From Shewanella inventionis (GTDB lineage: Bacteria; Pseudomonadota; Gammaproteobacteria; Enterobacterales; Shewanellaceae): a stretch of 64,000 bases of DNA. Of this stretch, positions 31,111 to 42,112 are shown piece after piece. The notes under the pieces are model-generated. The model was not told where the DNA came from and ran no database searches. It saw only the letters and a list, made by a program, of their open reading frames with translations. The DNA is taken from positions 53,200 to 117,199 of the forward strand of contig NZ_BMII01000018.1 in assembly GCF_014641855.1 (NCBI RefSeq), written 5' to 3'. Positions within the stretch are counted from its first letter, which is position 1. Each line of letters starts with the position of its first letter. Position numbers and translations under genes: made by a program.

Positions 31111-31668
31111 TTATACTTCCATCAACTCTTTTTCTTTAGCCGCTAAAAGGGTATCGATATTTTTGATGTACGAATCGGTGTGTTTTTGCACTTCTTCTTC
31201 ACTGCGGCGAACATCATCTTCAGTACATTCTTTTGCTTTTTCAAGCTTTTTAACTTCACTGATTGCATCACGACGAACGTTACGGATAGCAACACGGCCG
31301 TTTTCTGCTTCGTTTTTAACCACTTTAATGAAGTCTTTACGACGTTCTTCCGTTAACGCAGGTAGCGGGATACGTAACGTTGCACCGGCAGACATAGGGT
31401 TTAAACCTAAATCTGAGCTCATAATGGCTTTTTCAACAGCTTGAACCATAGTGCGGTCAAACACAGTAACGGTTAATGTACGAGAGTCTTCAACACCGAC
31501 GTTGGCAACTTGCTTAAGTGGTGCCATAGAACCGTAATAAGACACCTGAATAGAATCTAATAAACTTGGGTGTGCACGACCAGTACGAACCTTAGCCATT
31601 TGATTTTTAGTTGCATCAACGCACTTACCCATGCGCTCTTGCGCATCTAACATAATTGTATCAATCAC
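31111..31668 (-). CDS. frr: ribosome recycling factor
   Basis: The protein has 185 residues, the family length. It starts with GTG at 31668, 7 bases after AAGGA. Typical segments are the N-terminal [20 protein letters not shown] and the hinge region [21 protein letters not shown] with EF-G splits post-termination ribosomes. It follows pyrH by about 120 bp, the conserved order. Confidence 0.97.
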   Translation of the reverse strand: MIDTIMLDAQERMGKCVDATKNQMAKVRTGRAHPSLLDSIQVSYYGSMAPLKQVANVGVEDSRTLTVTVFDRTMVQAVEKAIMSSDLGLNPMSAGATLRIPLPALTEERRKDFIKVVKNEAENGRVAIRNVRRDAISEVKKLEKAKECTEDDVRRSEEEVQKHTDSYIKNIDTLLAAKEKELMEV

Positions 31669-31787
31669 AATAATTTCCTTTTTGTCTCAAATTCATGTGT
31701 GCTTGAGCTTTAGTCTAAGAATGACACAAGCTATGAAACAGCTCAAACAGTTAATTTATTTGGTATCACTATTTTTTATTTCTGTGA

Positions 31788-32525
31788 TTAGGCAGGCTGT
31801 TTACTACTAATAACAGTGCCTTCATCTTCACCCATAATCACACGGCGAAGTGCGCCGGGTTTGTTCATATTGAACACTAAAATAGGCATATTATGATCAC
31901 GCGCCATAGTAAATGCTGCTAAATCCATTACTTTTAATTCTGATTCAAGGACTTCAGCATAGGTCAACGTATCATATTTAACGGCTTCAGGGTCTTTCAT
32001 TGGATCTGCAGAATACACACCGTCTACTTTTGTTCCTTTGAGAACCACTTCAGCTTCAATTTCGATACCGCGCAAACAGGCCGCAGAATCAGTTGTACAA
32101 AATGGGTTACCTGTGCCAGCTGCAAAAATCACGACACGGCCAGACTTTAATAAGCTAATCGCTTCAGCCCAATTATAGTCATCACACACACCTTTAAGCG
32201 GTATGGCAGACATAAGGCGAGCATTAACATATGCACGGTGCAAGGCATCACGCATAGCCAAGCCATTCATTACGGTTGCCAGCATCCCCATGTGATCGCC
32301 CACCACACGGTTCATGCCTGCTTGTGCAAGGCCTTCACCACGAAACAGATTACCACCACCAATCACCACTCCAACTTGAATGCCGAGTTCAACAAGCTCT
32401 TTTACTTCTTGAGCCATACGATCAAGTACTTTGGGGTCGATGCCGAAGCCTTCGTCACCCATTAATGCTTCACCGCTTAATTTAAGCAGAATACGTCTAA
32501 ATGCTGGTTTTGGGTTGGTGCTCAT
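31788..32525 (-). CDS. pyrH: UMP kinase
   Basis: The protein has 245 residues of the amino-acid-kinase fold: [13 protein letters not shown] near the start, [11 protein letters not shown], and the phosphate-binding [15 protein letters not shown]. The hexameric enzyme makes UDP from UMP and is allosterically controlled by GTP and UTP. AGGAC precedes the ATG. It lies downstream of a terminator-like hairpin after tsf, so it probably also has its own promoter. Confidence 0.97.
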   Translation of the reverse strand: MSTNPKPAFRRILLKLSGEALMGDEGFGIDPKVLDRMAQEVKELVELGIQVGVVIGGGNLFRGEGLAQAGMNRVVGDHMGMLATVMNGLAMRDALHRAYVNARLMSAIPLKGVCDDYNWAEAISLLKSGRVVIFAAGTGNPFCTTDSAACLRGIEIEAEVVLKGTKVDGVYSADPMKDPEAVKYDTLTYAEVLESELKVMDLAAFTMARDHNMPILVFNMNKPGALRRVIMGEDEGTVISSKQPA

Positions 32526-32546
32526 AATTTTCGTCCTAATTATAAC

Positions 32547-32572
32547 AAGACCGCAGCGATTGCTGCGGTCTT
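32547..32572 (-). terminator. hairpin between tsf and pyrH
   Basis: An 11-bp perfect stem (AAGACCGCAGC with GCTGCGGTCTT) and a 4-base loop, followed on the minus strand by GTTATAAT. The T-run is poor, so it may be a leaky terminator after the highly expressed rpsB-tsf unit. Confidence 0.65.
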
Positions 32573-32593
32573 AGGGTACTGAAAGAAAAGCGA

Positions 32594-33445
32594 TTACGCT
32601 TTTTTAGTTGCAGCGATTTGTGCAGCGACTTCTGCAGCAAAATCTTCAGATTTCTTCTCGATACCTTCGCCAACTTCTAAACGAATAAAGTTAGACACAG
32701 AAGCTTTTTTCTCTTTAAGCACTTCGCCAACAGTTTTCTTTGGTTCCATGATGTAAGCTTGACCAGTAAGAGAGATCTCACCAGTAAACTTCTTCATACG
32801 ACCAACAACCATCTTCTCAGCGATTTCTTGTGGCTTACCTTCGTTCATGGCGATTTCTACCTGTAGAGCTTGCTCTCTTTCAACAAGTTCAGCTGGTACA
32901 TCTTCAGGATTTACGAATTCAGGCTTAGAAGCAGCAACGTGCATTGCGATGTGCTTTAACGTTTCTTCGTCAGCTTCACCTGCAACAACAACACCAATAC
33001 GCTCACCGTGACGGTAAGAAGCAAGGTTAGCACCGTCGATATACTCAACGCGGCGGATATTGATGTTTTCACCAATTTTTGCCACTAATGCAACGCGAGT
33101 TTCTTCAAACTGTGCTTTTAAGTCTTCGATAGTTACTTTAGAAGCAGCAGCTACGTCTAGCACTGCGTTAGCGAAACCTAGGAAGTTTGAATCTTTAGCA
33201 ACGAAGTCAGTTTGACAGTTCACTTCTAAAAGTGCAGCAAAACCTTCACCATTTTTGATAAGGATAGTACCGTCAGCAGCGATGTTACCCGCTTTTTTAG
33301 CCGCTTTTGCAGCGCCGCTCTTACGCATGTTATCGATTGCTAATTCGATGTCACCGTTAGTTTCAGTCAGTGCATTCTTACAGTCCATCATGCCAGCGCC
33401 AGTGCGGTCACGAAGTTCTTTAACTTGGGCAGCAGTAATTGCCAT
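32594..33445 (-). CDS. tsf: translation elongation factor Ts
   Basis: The protein has 283 residues with the N-terminal UBA-like helix bundle ([19 protein letters not shown]) and the conserved [12 protein letters not shown] core that contacts EF-Tu. It exchanges GDP for GTP on EF-Tu. GAGGA lies upstream of the ATG. It follows rpsB with a GC-rich hairpin between them. Confidence 0.98.
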   Translation of the reverse strand: MAITAAQVKELRDRTGAGMMDCKNALTETNGDIELAIDNMRKSGAAKAAKKAGNIAADGTILIKNGEGFAALLEVNCQTDFVAKDSNFLGFANAVLDVAAASKVTIEDLKAQFEETRVALVAKIGENINIRRVEYIDGANLASYRHGERIGVVVAGEADEETLKHIAMHVAASKPEFVNPEDVPAELVEREQALQVEIAMNEGKPQEIAEKMVVGRMKKFTGEISLTGQAYIMEPKKTVGEVLKEKKASVSNFIRLEVGEGIEKKSEDFAAEVAAQIAATKKA

Positions 33446-33488
33446 TGTTAAATCCTCTAATTTAATTCGTCTAATTTTGCATTTATAA

Positions 33489-33512
33489 AACAGGGGCCCA
33501 AAGGCCCCTGTT
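33489..33512 (-). terminator. attenuating hairpin between rpsB and tsf
   Basis: A 10-bp GC-rich perfect stem (AACAGGGGCC with GGCCCCTGTT) with a 4-base loop, followed by TTATAAAT on the minus strand. A hairpin here is common in gammaproteobacteria and is thought to adjust S2 to EF-Ts levels. Confidence 0.75.
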
Positions 33513-33562
33513 CACCAATTATCTTATTGGCAAATAAGGGAGATGCTAAGCACCACTCCTTA

Positions 33563-34291
33563 TTAAACAGCTTCTACGAAACCGTCTTGCTCAGCTTGAA
33601 CAGCTAAATCTTGACCACGGCCAGAGTTGGCAGCAGCAGCTACAGAAGTAGTGTACAAACGAATAGCACGCATCGCGTCGTCGTTACCAGGAACGATATA
33701 GTTAACACCGTCTGGCGCAGAGTTAGTATCAACAACTGCAACAACTGGGATACCTAGGTTGTTTGCTTCTTTAATAGCGATATGCTCATGGTCAGCACCG
33801 ATAACGAATAATACGTCTGGTAAACCGCCCATGTTTTTAATTCCGCCTAAAGACTTTTCTAACTTGTCTAATTCGCGTGAACGCATTAGCGCTTCTTTCT
33901 TAGTAAGCTTGTCGAAAGTACCGTCTACAGACTGGCTTTCTAGCTCTTTAAGACGCTTGATTGACTGACGAACAGTTTTCCAGTTTGTTAACATACCGCC
34001 TAACCAGCGGTGATCAACATAATACTGGTCACAAGAAATTGCAGCTTCTTTGATAGCTTCGCCAGCAGCGCGCTTAGTACCTACGAATAATACTTTACCT
34101 TTCTTAGAAGCAACGTTGCTAATGAAAGCTAAAGCTTCGTTGAACATTGGTACAGTGTGCTCAAGGTTGATGATGTGTACACCATTACGAGCGCCGAAGA
34201 TGAAAGGCTTCATCTTTGGGTTCCAGTAACGAGTTTGGTGACCAAAGTGAACACCAGCTTGTAGCATGTCGCGCATTGAAACAGTAGTCAT
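33563..34291 (-). CDS. rpsB: 30S ribosomal protein S2
   Basis: The protein has 242 residues with the S2 signatures [20 protein letters not shown] at the start and [20 protein letters not shown] later. It is a structural protein of the 30S subunit. AAGG lies 8 bases before the ATG. A conserved S2 leader precedes it, so it is probably autoregulated. Confidence 0.98.
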   Translation of the reverse strand: MTTVSMRDMLQAGVHFGHQTRYWNPKMKPFIFGARNGVHIINLEHTVPMFNEALAFISNVASKKGKVLFVGTKRAAGEAIKEAAISCDQYYVDHRWLGGMLTNWKTVRQSIKRLKELESQSVDGTFDKLTKKEALMRSRELDKLEKSLGGIKNMGGLPDVLFVIGADHEHIAIKEANNLGIPVVAVVDTNSAPDGVNYIVPGNDDAMRAIRLYTTSVAAAANSGRGQDLAVQAEQDGFVEAV

Positions 34292-34310
34292 TGTATATAC
34301 CTTAATGTAA

Positions 34311-34377
34311 GGGGTTAGACCTCCACGTATCCCATGTTTTCGACTCTCTAATCACAGTATGATTTAGAAAGCACCCC
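34311..34377 (-). ncRNA. ribosomal S2 (rpsB) mRNA leader
   Basis: On the minus strand this stretch runs from GGGGTGCTTTC through GGATACGTGGAGG to AACCCC just upstream of rpsB. The GGGGT and AACCCC ends can pair and enclose a hairpin. The segment GGATACGTGGAGG is strongly conserved in the rpsB leader of E. coli and relatives, where S2 represses its own operon. Exact ends are approximate. Confidence 0.7.
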
Positions 34378-34663
34378 GAAAAATGTGTCGACACGTGTGT
34401 GATTTAGTATTTAAGTTAATTGCCATGTATAATGACCGCCATATTTTACGGTTTGCCGAACTCTTTGTGATGATTTGTTTAAAATGCCTACAAATAAGCA
34501 TCAAATAACATCAAACAACATTGAATTAACCCGAACCGTACAACAACAATCTTATACATAACGGCGCGCTTTATACCATAATCGGCAACTAAATACAAAT
34601 TTTTGCCACAACAGACTTGGTTGAAACCCGCCAACTTTGACCGTTAAATGATAGAGAGTTTTC
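34378..34663. other. divergent promoter region of rpsB and map
   Basis: About 285 bases between the S2 leader and map. It should carry the strong rpsB promoter (minus) and the map promoter (plus). TATAAT-like sequence occurs at about 34427-34432 on the plus strand; I do not assign boxes with confidence. Confidence 0.4.
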
Positions 34664-35461
34664 ATGAGTATTGTGATTAAAAGTGCAGACGAAATAGTAA
34701 AAATGCGTGCAGCGGGCAAGTTAGCAGCGCAGGTATTAGAAATGGTAGCGCCGTTTGTTAAAGCGGGTGTCACCACAAACGAATTAAACGACATTTGCGC
34801 TAAATACACACAAGAGCAAGGTGCCATTTCAGCTCCACTTAACTACCACGGATTTCCAAAGTCAATTTGCACCTCAGTCAATGAAGTGGTGTGTCACGGT
34901 ATTCCTTCTGATTACGTTTTAAAAGAAGGTGACATGATCAACATTGACATTACGGTTATCAAAGACGGATACCATGGTGATACGTCTAAAATGTTTTTAA
35001 TAGGTGACGTGTCAGCAAAAGACAAACGCTTAAGCCGAATTGCCCAAGAAAGCTTATATTTGGCGATTAGAAAAGTGCGTCCTGGTTTAAAATTAGGCGA
35101 AATAGGCACAACCATAGAAAAATTCATTAAAGCGAGCAAAACAGGGCTTGATAAGTACTCCATCGTGCAAGATTATTGTGGTCACGGTATTGGGGCGGGT
35201 TTTCATGAAGAGCCACAAGTTGTTCATTATAAAAACAATGATAAAACCGTGCTTAAACCAGGCATGTGCTTTACCATCGAGCCAATGATCAATGCTGGCC
35301 GTCACACAACCGTGCTAGATAAAAACGATAATTGGACAGTCACCACATCTGATGGTAAAAATTCTGCACAGTGGGAACATACACTACTGGTTACCGAAAC
35401 GGGTGTAGAAGTATTAACTTTACGCGATGAAGAAGACTTCCCTCGAATCATTAATCACTAA
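34664..35461 (+). CDS. map: type I methionine aminopeptidase
   Basis: The protein has 265 residues. The conserved metal ligands are visible: an aspartate in NIDITVIKDGYHGDTSKM (two Asp of the five-ligand set), the histidine in YCGHGIGAGFHEEP, and glutamates in FTIEPM and QWEHTLLV. It removes the initiator methionine from nascent proteins. It is divergent from rpsB and 18 bp upstream of glnD, so map-glnD are co-transcribed. Confidence 0.97.
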   Translation: MSIVIKSADEIVKMRAAGKLAAQVLEMVAPFVKAGVTTNELNDICAKYTQEQGAISAPLNYHGFPKSICTSVNEVVCHGIPSDYVLKEGDMINIDITVIKDGYHGDTSKMFLIGDVSAKDKRLSRIAQESLYLAIRKVRPGLKLGEIGTTIEKFIKASKTGLDKYSIVQDYCGHGIGAGFHEEPQVVHYKNNDKTVLKPGMCFTIEPMINAGRHTTVLDKNDNWTVTTSDGKNSAQWEHTLLVTETGVEVLTLRDEEDFPRIINH

Positions 35462-35479
35462 TAAACAAAAAGGTTTTCA

Positions 35480-38053
35480 ATGAATACAGCGCTGGCCGCC
35501 AAAAATGCATTAATCGATTTAAACCAGCGCTTAGTTGAGCAATACACAGCAAAGCATCCTATTGCTGATATTGTTAAACATCGCAGTCAGTTTGTTGATT
35601 CCTTATTGACCCAAGCATGGCAAGATTTTGCATTACTCTCCGATGCACTTGCCTTGGTTGCGGTAGGCGGTTATGGCCGCGGTGAACTGCATCCCCATTC
35701 AGACATTGATTTATTATTTTTAATCAGCGACGAACCGCTCTCGGCAGAACTAGAAAGCCAACTAAGTCAGTTTATTACCTATCTGTGGGATACCGGCCTT
35801 GAAATTGGCCACAGCGTTCGCACTGTGGCGCAAACCATTGAACAAGGTAAATTAGACATTACCATAGCCACTAATTTAATTGAGGCAAGGCTATTAACCG
35901 GTAATGAGCACTTATTTGACTTACTATACGACAACATCCGCCAGCACGACTTTTGGCCATCGTATGATTTTTATAATGCAAAAAAAGATGAACAAAGCAA
36001 TCGTCACAGTAAAGCCAGTGCTTTCGACTTAGAACCTAATATAAAAACCTGCCCTGGCGGATTGCGTGATATTCAAACCATAGCCTGGGTTGCGATGCGC
36101 CACTTTGATGCAGCGACGCTAGAAGAATTGGTTGAGCACGACTTTCTGGCGCCAGCAGAGCTTGAAGAACTTCTTGAGTGTCAAAACTTTTTGTGGGAAA
36201 TCCGCTTTGCGCTGCACATCACGGCCAATCGCAATGAAAACAGATTGCTGTTTGATTTACAGCGCCAAATTGCCAGCTTACTTGGTTATGAAGACGCAAC
36301 ACAGCTCGCTGTTGAGCAAATGATGAAACGCTACTATCGCACGGTGCGCCGCGTGATGGAACTTAATCAAATGCTTCTGCAATTATTTAAACGCGCCACG
36401 CTAGGGCACACTCAAGCATTAGAAATTCAGCCTATCAACAACCAATTTCAGCGCCGTGGTCGCTATATTGAAGTCCTTGACGATGAATTATTTACTCGCG
36501 CAAATGAAGAGATTTTACGCTTATTTTTAATGATCGCGAAAAACTCAAATATCCAAGATATTTACGCCCCAACCTTACGCTTACTGCGTAATGCGCGCCG
36601 TGGTTTAACCGCCCCCTTGCAAGACAACCCGGCTTGCCGCAAAGTGCTGATGGAAATATTAAAACATCCACGAGGCATTGAAGCGTTATCGTTTATGCAT
36701 AAGCACGGTATTTTATCGTCGTATTTACCCGCCTGGCGTAAAATTGAAGGCCAAATGCAGTTTGACCTATTCCATGCTTATACCGTCGATGAGCACACTC
36801 ACAGATTACTGCTTAATATTGAGCGTTTTTCACAAGCTGAACAAAAAGATGAATTCCCTCTCGGGGCAATATTAATCAACCAGTTACCTAAAAAAGGCTT
36901 ATTAGTGCTTGGGGCAATATTTCATGATATTGCAAAAGGTCGAGGAGGTGATCACAGTAAGCTTGGGTCAAAAGACGCCATCGATTTTTGTAAATTACAT
37001 GGAATGAATGACCATGATGGCCGTTTAGTGGCCTGGTTAGTTGAAAATCATCTTGTGATGTCTGTTACTGCACAAAGACGTGATATTTCAGATCCTGAAG
37101 TGGTTGCAGAATTTGCCGACAAAGTCCATGACACCATTCATTTAAGCTATCTGTATTGCCTTACTGTTGCCGACATCTGTGCCACTAATGAAAAAACCTG
37201 GAATAACTGGAAAGCGTCACTACTGCGCGATTTATATTTTTCGACACAGCGTGTATTGGCCCGTGGTAAAGAAAAACCCGTCGACGTTAAAGCCCGGGTA
37301 AACGAAATTCAAGCTAAGGCCAAAAAAGAGTTGATCCGTCGTGGCTTAAAAGAAAAAGACATGGACGCATTGTGGTCGCGTTTTAAAAATGATTATTTTT
37401 TGCGCCATCAGCCAAATCAAGTCGCCTGGCATGCCGAAGCCATTTTAAAACACAATAACGACGAGCCAATCGTGTTGATGTCTAAACACACCACTCGCGG
37501 CGGCACAGAATTATTTATTTACAGCAAAGATAAACCCAAACTGTTTGCTACGGTAATGACCGTATTAGACAATAAAAACATCAACGTCCATGATGCAAAC
37601 ATTATGACGTCAAAAGATAACTTCGCTCTCGATACCTTTGTGATCCTAGAGCAAGATGGCGAACCTATCATTCAGTTATCACGTATTCAAAGTATCCGAA
37701 AAGCGCTTGAAAAAGCCCTTGCCAGTGAAAATCCTAAATTGCCAAAATTTAGAAAGCTCGCACGGATCATGAAACCTTTTAATGTTGCCACTCATGTGAG
37801 TTTCTTACCCAGTGCCCGCCATGGTACAAGTATGATGGAATTAATCACCCTAGATACGCCAGGCTTATTGGCCAAAGTCGGTGACACATTTTACCGCTGC
37901 AATGTGACCTTGTTAGCCGCTAAAATTACCACTATTGGCGAGCGTGCTGAGGATTTCTTTATATTGCAGACTCAAAGCGGCGCTGCGTTAGACGAACAAC
38001 AGCAACAACAATTATCAGATGCCCTTATTTTGGCACTTAAATCCGCTAACTAA
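35480..38053 (+). CDS. glnD: bifunctional uridylyltransferase/uridylyl-removing enzyme GlnD
   Basis: The protein has 857 residues. The nucleotidyltransferase motif [19 protein letters not shown] is near residue 63, the HD hydrolase motif [13 protein letters not shown] near residue 480, and two ACT domains lie in the last ~180 residues. The enzyme modifies and demodifies PII proteins in response to glutamine and thereby sets the nitrogen state. AAGG lies 6 bases before the ATG. All catalytic motifs look intact. Confidence 0.97.
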   Translation: MNTALAAKNALIDLNQRLVEQYTAKHPIADIVKHRSQFVDSLLTQAWQDFALLSDALALVAVGGYGRGELHPHSDIDLLFLISDEPLSAELESQLSQFITYLWDTGLEIGHSVRTVAQTIEQGKLDITIATNLIEARLLTGNEHLFDLLYDNIRQHDFWPSYDFYNAKKDEQSNRHSKASAFDLEPNIKTCPGGLRDIQTIAWVAMRHFDAATLEELVEHDFLAPAELEELLECQNFLWEIRFALHITANRNENRLLFDLQRQIASLLGYEDATQLAVEQMMKRYYRTVRRVMELNQMLLQLFKRATLGHTQALEIQPINNQFQRRGRYIEVLDDELFTRANEEILRLFLMIAKNSNIQDIYAPTLRLLRNARRGLTAPLQDNPACRKVLMEILKHPRGIEALSFMHKHGILSSYLPAWRKIEGQMQFDLFHAYTVDEHTHRLLLNIERFSQAEQKDEFPLGAILINQLPKKGLLVLGAIFHDIAKGRGGDHSKLGSKDAIDFCKLHGMNDHDGRLVAWLVENHLVMSVTAQRRDISDPEVVAEFADKVHDTIHLSYLYCLTVADICATNEKTWNNWKASLLRDLYFSTQRVLARGKEKPVDVKARVNEIQAKAKKELIRRGLKEKDMDALWSRFKNDYFLRHQPNQVAWHAEAILKHNNDEPIVLMSKHTTRGGTELFIYSKDKPKLFATVMTVLDNKNINVHDANIMTSKDNFALDTFVILEQDGEPIIQLSRIQSIRKALEKALASENPKLPKFRKLARIMKPFNVATHVSFLPSARHGTSMMELITLDTPGLLAKVGDTFYRCNVTLLAAKITTIGERAEDFFILQTQSGAALDEQQQQQLSDALILALKSAN

Positions 38054-38113
38054 TTTTTTAACCTCAATGTTTATGCTAATTTTGAGCTAATCATTACCTA
38101 CTGGGAGAACACA

Positions 38114-38938
38114 ATGGAGGCTTTACGCCAACGCATTGAAGCAGCATTCGAAGCACGCCAAGACATTTCACCATCGACTGTCGACGCAAGTGTACGTGCA
38201 GATGTTGAAACTGTCATCAACATGTTAGACAAAGGCGAAGCACGCGTTGCTGAGAAAATTAATGGTGAATGGCATGTTCATCAATGGCTTAAAAAAGCCG
38301 TGCTATTGTCTTTCCGCATTTTTGATAATGGCGTGATTGACGGTGGAGACACCAAATACTTTGATAAAGTACCACAAAAGTTTGCAGACTATGATGAAGC
38401 ACGCTTTAAAGCAGAAGGTATTCGTGTTGTACCACCAGCCACAGTTCGCAAAGGCTCGTTTATCGGAAAAAACACCGTACTAATGCCATCTTATGTAAAC
38501 TTAGGTGCTTATGTAGATGAGGGCACTATGGTTGATACATGGGCAACTGTTGGCTCATGTGCACAGATTGGTAAAAATGTTCACTTGTCTGGTGGTGTGG
38601 GAATTGGCGGCGTATTAGAGCCATTACAAGCCGGCCCAACCATTATTGAAGACAACTGCTTCATTGGCGCGCGCAGCGAAATCGTTGAAGGCGTCGTGGT
38701 TGAAGAAGGCAGCGTGATATCAATGGGCGTTTACATTGGCCAAAGCACACGTATTTTTGACCGTGAAACTGGCGAAGTTCATTATGGCCGAGTACCAGCG
38801 GGCTCTGTTGTTGTATCAGGCAACTTACCATCTGCTTGCGGTAAATACAGCTTGTATGCTGCCATTATTGTTAAAAAGGTAGATGCTAAAACTCGCGGTA
38901 AAGTGGGTATTAATGAGTTACTGCGTATCGTAGATTAA
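38114..38938 (+). CDS. dapD: 2,3,4,5-tetrahydropyridine-2,6-dicarboxylate N-succinyltransferase
   Basis: The protein has 274 residues, the E. coli length. A hexapeptide-repeat beta-helix covers about residues 105-250, with [15 protein letters not shown] and [15 protein letters not shown] characteristic of DapD. It succinylates tetrahydrodipicolinate in lysine and diaminopimelate synthesis. GGGAG precedes the ATG. It follows glnD by 60 bp and ends at a strong terminator. Confidence 0.98.
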   Translation: MEALRQRIEAAFEARQDISPSTVDASVRADVETVINMLDKGEARVAEKINGEWHVHQWLKKAVLLSFRIFDNGVIDGGDTKYFDKVPQKFADYDEARFKAEGIRVVPPATVRKGSFIGKNTVLMPSYVNLGAYVDEGTMVDTWATVGSCAQIGKNVHLSGGVGIGGVLEPLQAGPTIIEDNCFIGARSEIVEGVVVEEGSVISMGVYIGQSTRIFDRETGEVHYGRVPAGSVVVSGNLPSACGKYSLYAAIIVKKVDAKTRGKVGINELLRIVD

Positions 38939-38954
38939 TCGCATTAAGACACAA

Positions 38955-38977
38955 AAAAGGCGCTTTGAGCGCCTTTT
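38955..38977 (+). terminator. bidirectional terminator after dapD
   Basis: A GC-rich stem AAAAGGCGC/GCGCCTTTT with a 5-base loop. A-run and T-run on the two sides let it serve both dapD (plus) and the convergent HD-GYP gene (minus, stop at 38986). Confidence 0.85.
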
Positions 38978-38985
38978 ATATTGGG

Positions 38986-40881
38986 TTATTTTTTAAGGAT
39001 CGCATTGGCTAAAATCTGCCACGTTAACATACCAATGATCTGCTCTTTATCATTTTGAACGAGTAAGTAATTTGCGTTCGTTTTTTCCAGAGTTATTTTG
39101 GCATCATTTAAAATAGTGTGGCCATTAATTAAATCCATTTTGTGCGCCATAATTTGATGAGCACGCTTATTCAGTAAACTCCGGTCTGCGGCACGCTCAG
39201 CAGCGGTATCGATAAATGGACTGTGCCAAAACGCCAATATTTGATGGTCTATTACACCAATCGGTTTGCGCTCTTTTTCAGAAAGCACCACAGCCACTGC
39301 CATTTTCGCCTTTTTCATCATCGCTTCAGCGTGCTCAAGAGTGTGGTACTCTTCTAAAAAGACCACAGGCGCCAAAGATAAACCTGACACATACTCTTCT
39401 TCTTTAAAATCTTCTACAGCTAAAATTTCTAAACACGCATCGACCACATCTGCATCATATTTTTTACCACGGCCTTTCATTAGCTCTTGAGTTAATGCAT
39501 CCATACCCAATGACGGACGGTAAGGTCTATGGCTTAAAATCGAGTCAGCAATATCGGCCACCGCAATGATTTTTGCTTCTAAAATAATGTCCTTACCTTT
39601 TAAGCCTTTTGGGTATCCTGAGCCATCTAAACGCTCGTGATGTTGCAAAATCATTTGCTTAATTGGCCATGGAAAATCCACTTCATCGACAATCAATGCC
39701 CCTTGCTCAGGGTGCTGCTTCACTAATTCGAATTCGGCATCGGTTAAGCGTGAAGGTTTAGATAAAATTTGGCTCGGTAGTGCAAGTTTACCAATGTCGT
39801 GGATCAGCGCACCTAATTTTAACCCCTCAAGGCATTCAGGAGACAACCCCATTTTTTCGCCCATCAGATAACTTAATTGTGCTACTGACTTTTGATGCCC
39901 TGCAGTATAGGCATCTTTGAGTTCAAGCGCTTCAGAAATAGCGCCAATCAATTGCACTAAAATAAGCGTCATTTTTTCTTTTTGAGCTTTAATAATGCTT
40001 GATTGGTGTGACACAGCTTTCATCGTTCTGGGAAGTTCAACGCTGTGCCATAAAATCGTCGCAAAAATGGTTAATGATTTAGCATCAACCTGGGTATACG
40101 GAGTATCACGATTGCCGACCCCGATAATTCCCACCAATTTTTTACGGTAATGAATTGGAATACACAAATGATTTTTAAACGCAAAAAAACCGTCTTTTTG
40201 ACTTTTGCTGGCAACAAGCTCTGTTAAATCGTTATGAATAACAGGTTTGCGAGTTTTGACCGTTTCGGCCCATATACCTGAATCCGCTTTATACGTTTGC
40301 TGCTTGGAAATAGTAAAATAATCCCCAGCCTCATCATTCCAAGCCGTTTTAACAATTTGTTTCGATTTTTCGTTGTAAATATGAACATAACCAACTTTTG
40401 ACTTGGTTAATGCTAATCCTTGCTTAATTGCGGTAACAAAGACTTGATCACCACTTGCATTTATGACTTCTTCTATTTGTTCAAGCCAATCATCACTTGA
40501 TTGTATCGCCTGATGATAATCGGGATGCAGCTCATTTAACCAAGCTTTATCTAACTCAATTTCAATTATCGAAATACACCAGTGTTCACTGCTTTCATCT
40601 ACTGGGGTGACTCTTGCTTGTAGCGCATGACCTTTATCGTCGACAAAGTTAATCACGTGGCTTTTTTTACGATCTTCAAAATCGATTCCGTCTAGCGGAA
40701 TCGTCGGAAAGGCATTAACGATGGGTTGTTTTAATATTGCTGAAATCGGCTTTTTGACTAACTTATAGAGAGGCTCACTTAGTTTAACTAATTCAAGCCG
40801 ATCGTTTAAAATGCCCCAACACAATGCTGCACTTTTAGGCATTTCGGAAGGTTTTAAAAAGAAATCCGCTTTTTGCAACAT
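38986..40881 (-). CDS. GAF-HD-GYP-CBS protein, probable c-di-GMP phosphodiesterase
   Basis: The protein has 631 residues and no membrane segment. Residues ~1-105 look PAS-like. A GAF domain (about 140-285) follows, with the segment KSKVGYVHIYNE. The HD-GYP domain spans about 315-480, with HDIGK near 364 and the full signature HHERLDGSGYPKGL near 420, both typical of active enzymes. The last ~130 residues contain CBS-like sequence (MAHKMDLINGHTILNDAK and INPLLVQ-like NYLLVQNDKEQIIGML), suggesting nucleotide sensing. HD-GYP enzymes hydrolyse c-di-GMP to GMP. It is a single-gene unit. Together with the three GGDEF genes nearby, it makes the window rich in c-di-GMP turnover. Confidence 0.88.
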   Translation of the reverse strand: MLQKADFFLKPSEMPKSAALCWGILNDRLELVKLSEPLYKLVKKPISAILKQPIVNAFPTIPLDGIDFEDRKKSHVINFVDDKGHALQARVTPVDESSEHWCISIIEIELDKAWLNELHPDYHQAIQSSDDWLEQIEEVINASGDQVFVTAIKQGLALTKSKVGYVHIYNEKSKQIVKTAWNDEAGDYFTISKQQTYKADSGIWAETVKTRKPVIHNDLTELVASKSQKDGFFAFKNHLCIPIHYRKKLVGIIGVGNRDTPYTQVDAKSLTIFATILWHSVELPRTMKAVSHQSSIIKAQKEKMTLILVQLIGAISEALELKDAYTAGHQKSVAQLSYLMGEKMGLSPECLEGLKLGALIHDIGKLALPSQILSKPSRLTDAEFELVKQHPEQGALIVDEVDFPWPIKQMILQHHERLDGSGYPKGLKGKDIILEAKIIAVADIADSILSHRPYRPSLGMDALTQELMKGRGKKYDADVVDACLEILAVEDFKEEEYVSGLSLAPVVFLEEYHTLEHAEAMMKKAKMAVAVVLSEKERKPIGVIDHQILAFWHSPFIDTAAERAADRSLLNKRAHQIMAHKMDLINGHTILNDAKITLEKTNANYLLVQNDKEQIIGMLTWQILANAILKK

Positions 40882-40997
40882 CTAGCACCTATTAATCAAT
40901 ATTAAATGAACCGTTTAGGCAAATTATTATCAGGCCAACAGCTAAAAAAGTATTACATCTAATTAACAATAGCACAGGATAAGCATCATCCATAATA

Positions 40998-41068
40998 GGG
41001 CATAACTCAAGCCGAAAGACTTACTAAAAGCCTAGCCTGTAAATCTACATCACACTGAGGTTATGCCC
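40998..41068 (-). terminator. possible long hairpin downstream of purU
   Basis: GGGCATAACTC at 40998-41008 can pair with GAGGTTATGCCC at 41057-41068, enclosing a ~48-base loop. The arms lie within 80 bases after the purU stop. No good T-run follows, so a terminator role is only suggested. Confidence 0.35.
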
Positions 41069-41077
41069 GTTAAAATA

Positions 41078-41947
41078 CTAAAAAACAACCGTCTTGTTGC
41101 CGTAAACCACAACTTGCTCATTAAGTACCAGTTGTAATGCTTTACTCAGTACACTTTTTTCTACATCTCGGCCGTTATGCGCCAATTCTTCTGCACTGTA
41201 GCTGTGGTCAACAGATATCACATCTTGCTTAATAATTGGCCCTTCGTCGAGATGATTATTTACAAAATGCGCTGTAGCACCAATGATTTTAACACCGCGA
41301 TCCCACGCTTGCTTATAAGGCGATGCCCCAATAAATGCCGGTAAAAATGAATGGTGAATGTTAATGATTTTATCAGTAAACGCTGAAACAAATTCAGGTG
41401 TGAGCACTCGCATATATTTCGCTAGTACCACAAAGTCTGGATTATAGGGCTTAATCACCTTAAGCATGGCCTGCTCATGCTCCTGACGATTTAAACCTTC
41501 GTGGCTGACATAATGAAACGGAATATCAAACTTTTCAGTTAATGGCTGCAACACATCGTAATTACCGACGACTGCGGCAATGTCGACATCTAAACCGCCA
41601 TAATAAGATTTCATTAAAATATCACCCAAACAATGGGCTTCTTTGGTTACCATGATCACGATTCGCTTTGTACACATATCAACCAGTTTCATGTGGTTTT
41701 GAGCAGGTAGCACTTCACGCAATTCGTTTAATAGACGTTCATCGTCAAACTGCCCTTCAAGCTCTGCACGCATAAAAAATCGGCCTTGAGCATGATCGAC
41801 AAACTCAGTGTTTTTAATGATATTAAGCTCATTGGCAAAACACACACTGGTAATTTTTGCGATTAAACCTTTTGCATCAGCACAATCAGTAATTAACACT
41901 TTGCGCTGTAACGGGGTTGAACTGTTTGTATTCGATTGATAACTCAC
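41078..41947 (-). CDS. purU: formyltetrahydrofolate deformylase
   Basis: The protein has 289 residues and starts with GTG at 41947, 8 bases after GGAG. An N-terminal ACT domain (residues ~12-95) precedes the formyl-hydrolase domain with KYMRVLTPEF and INIHHSFLPAF, containing the catalytic His, and GATAHFVNNHLDEGPII, containing the Asp. It hydrolyses 10-formyl-THF to formate and THF, balancing one-carbon pools. It is monocistronic. Confidence 0.96.
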   Translation of the reverse strand: MSYQSNTNSSTPLQRKVLITDCADAKGLIAKITSVCFANELNIIKNTEFVDHAQGRFFMRAELEGQFDDERLLNELREVLPAQNHMKLVDMCTKRIVIMVTKEAHCLGDILMKSYYGGLDVDIAAVVGNYDVLQPLTEKFDIPFHYVSHEGLNRQEHEQAMLKVIKPYNPDFVVLAKYMRVLTPEFVSAFTDKIINIHHSFLPAFIGASPYKQAWDRGVKIIGATAHFVNNHLDEGPIIKQDVISVDHSYSAEELAHNGRDVEKSVLSKALQLVLNEQVVVYGNKTVVF

Positions 41948-42112
41948 GCTTACGACTCCAAAAGTACTGCTTAAATAGACTGTCGTCAGTTTGCCATTGA
42001 AAATACATCTTGGGGGAGGTTTTTTAATGATAAATTCTCATAAATACTAAAATAATTGTATTTAGACACAATTTGCTAAACATCCATGAAATATTTGTTA
42101 ACTAAAGCAACG

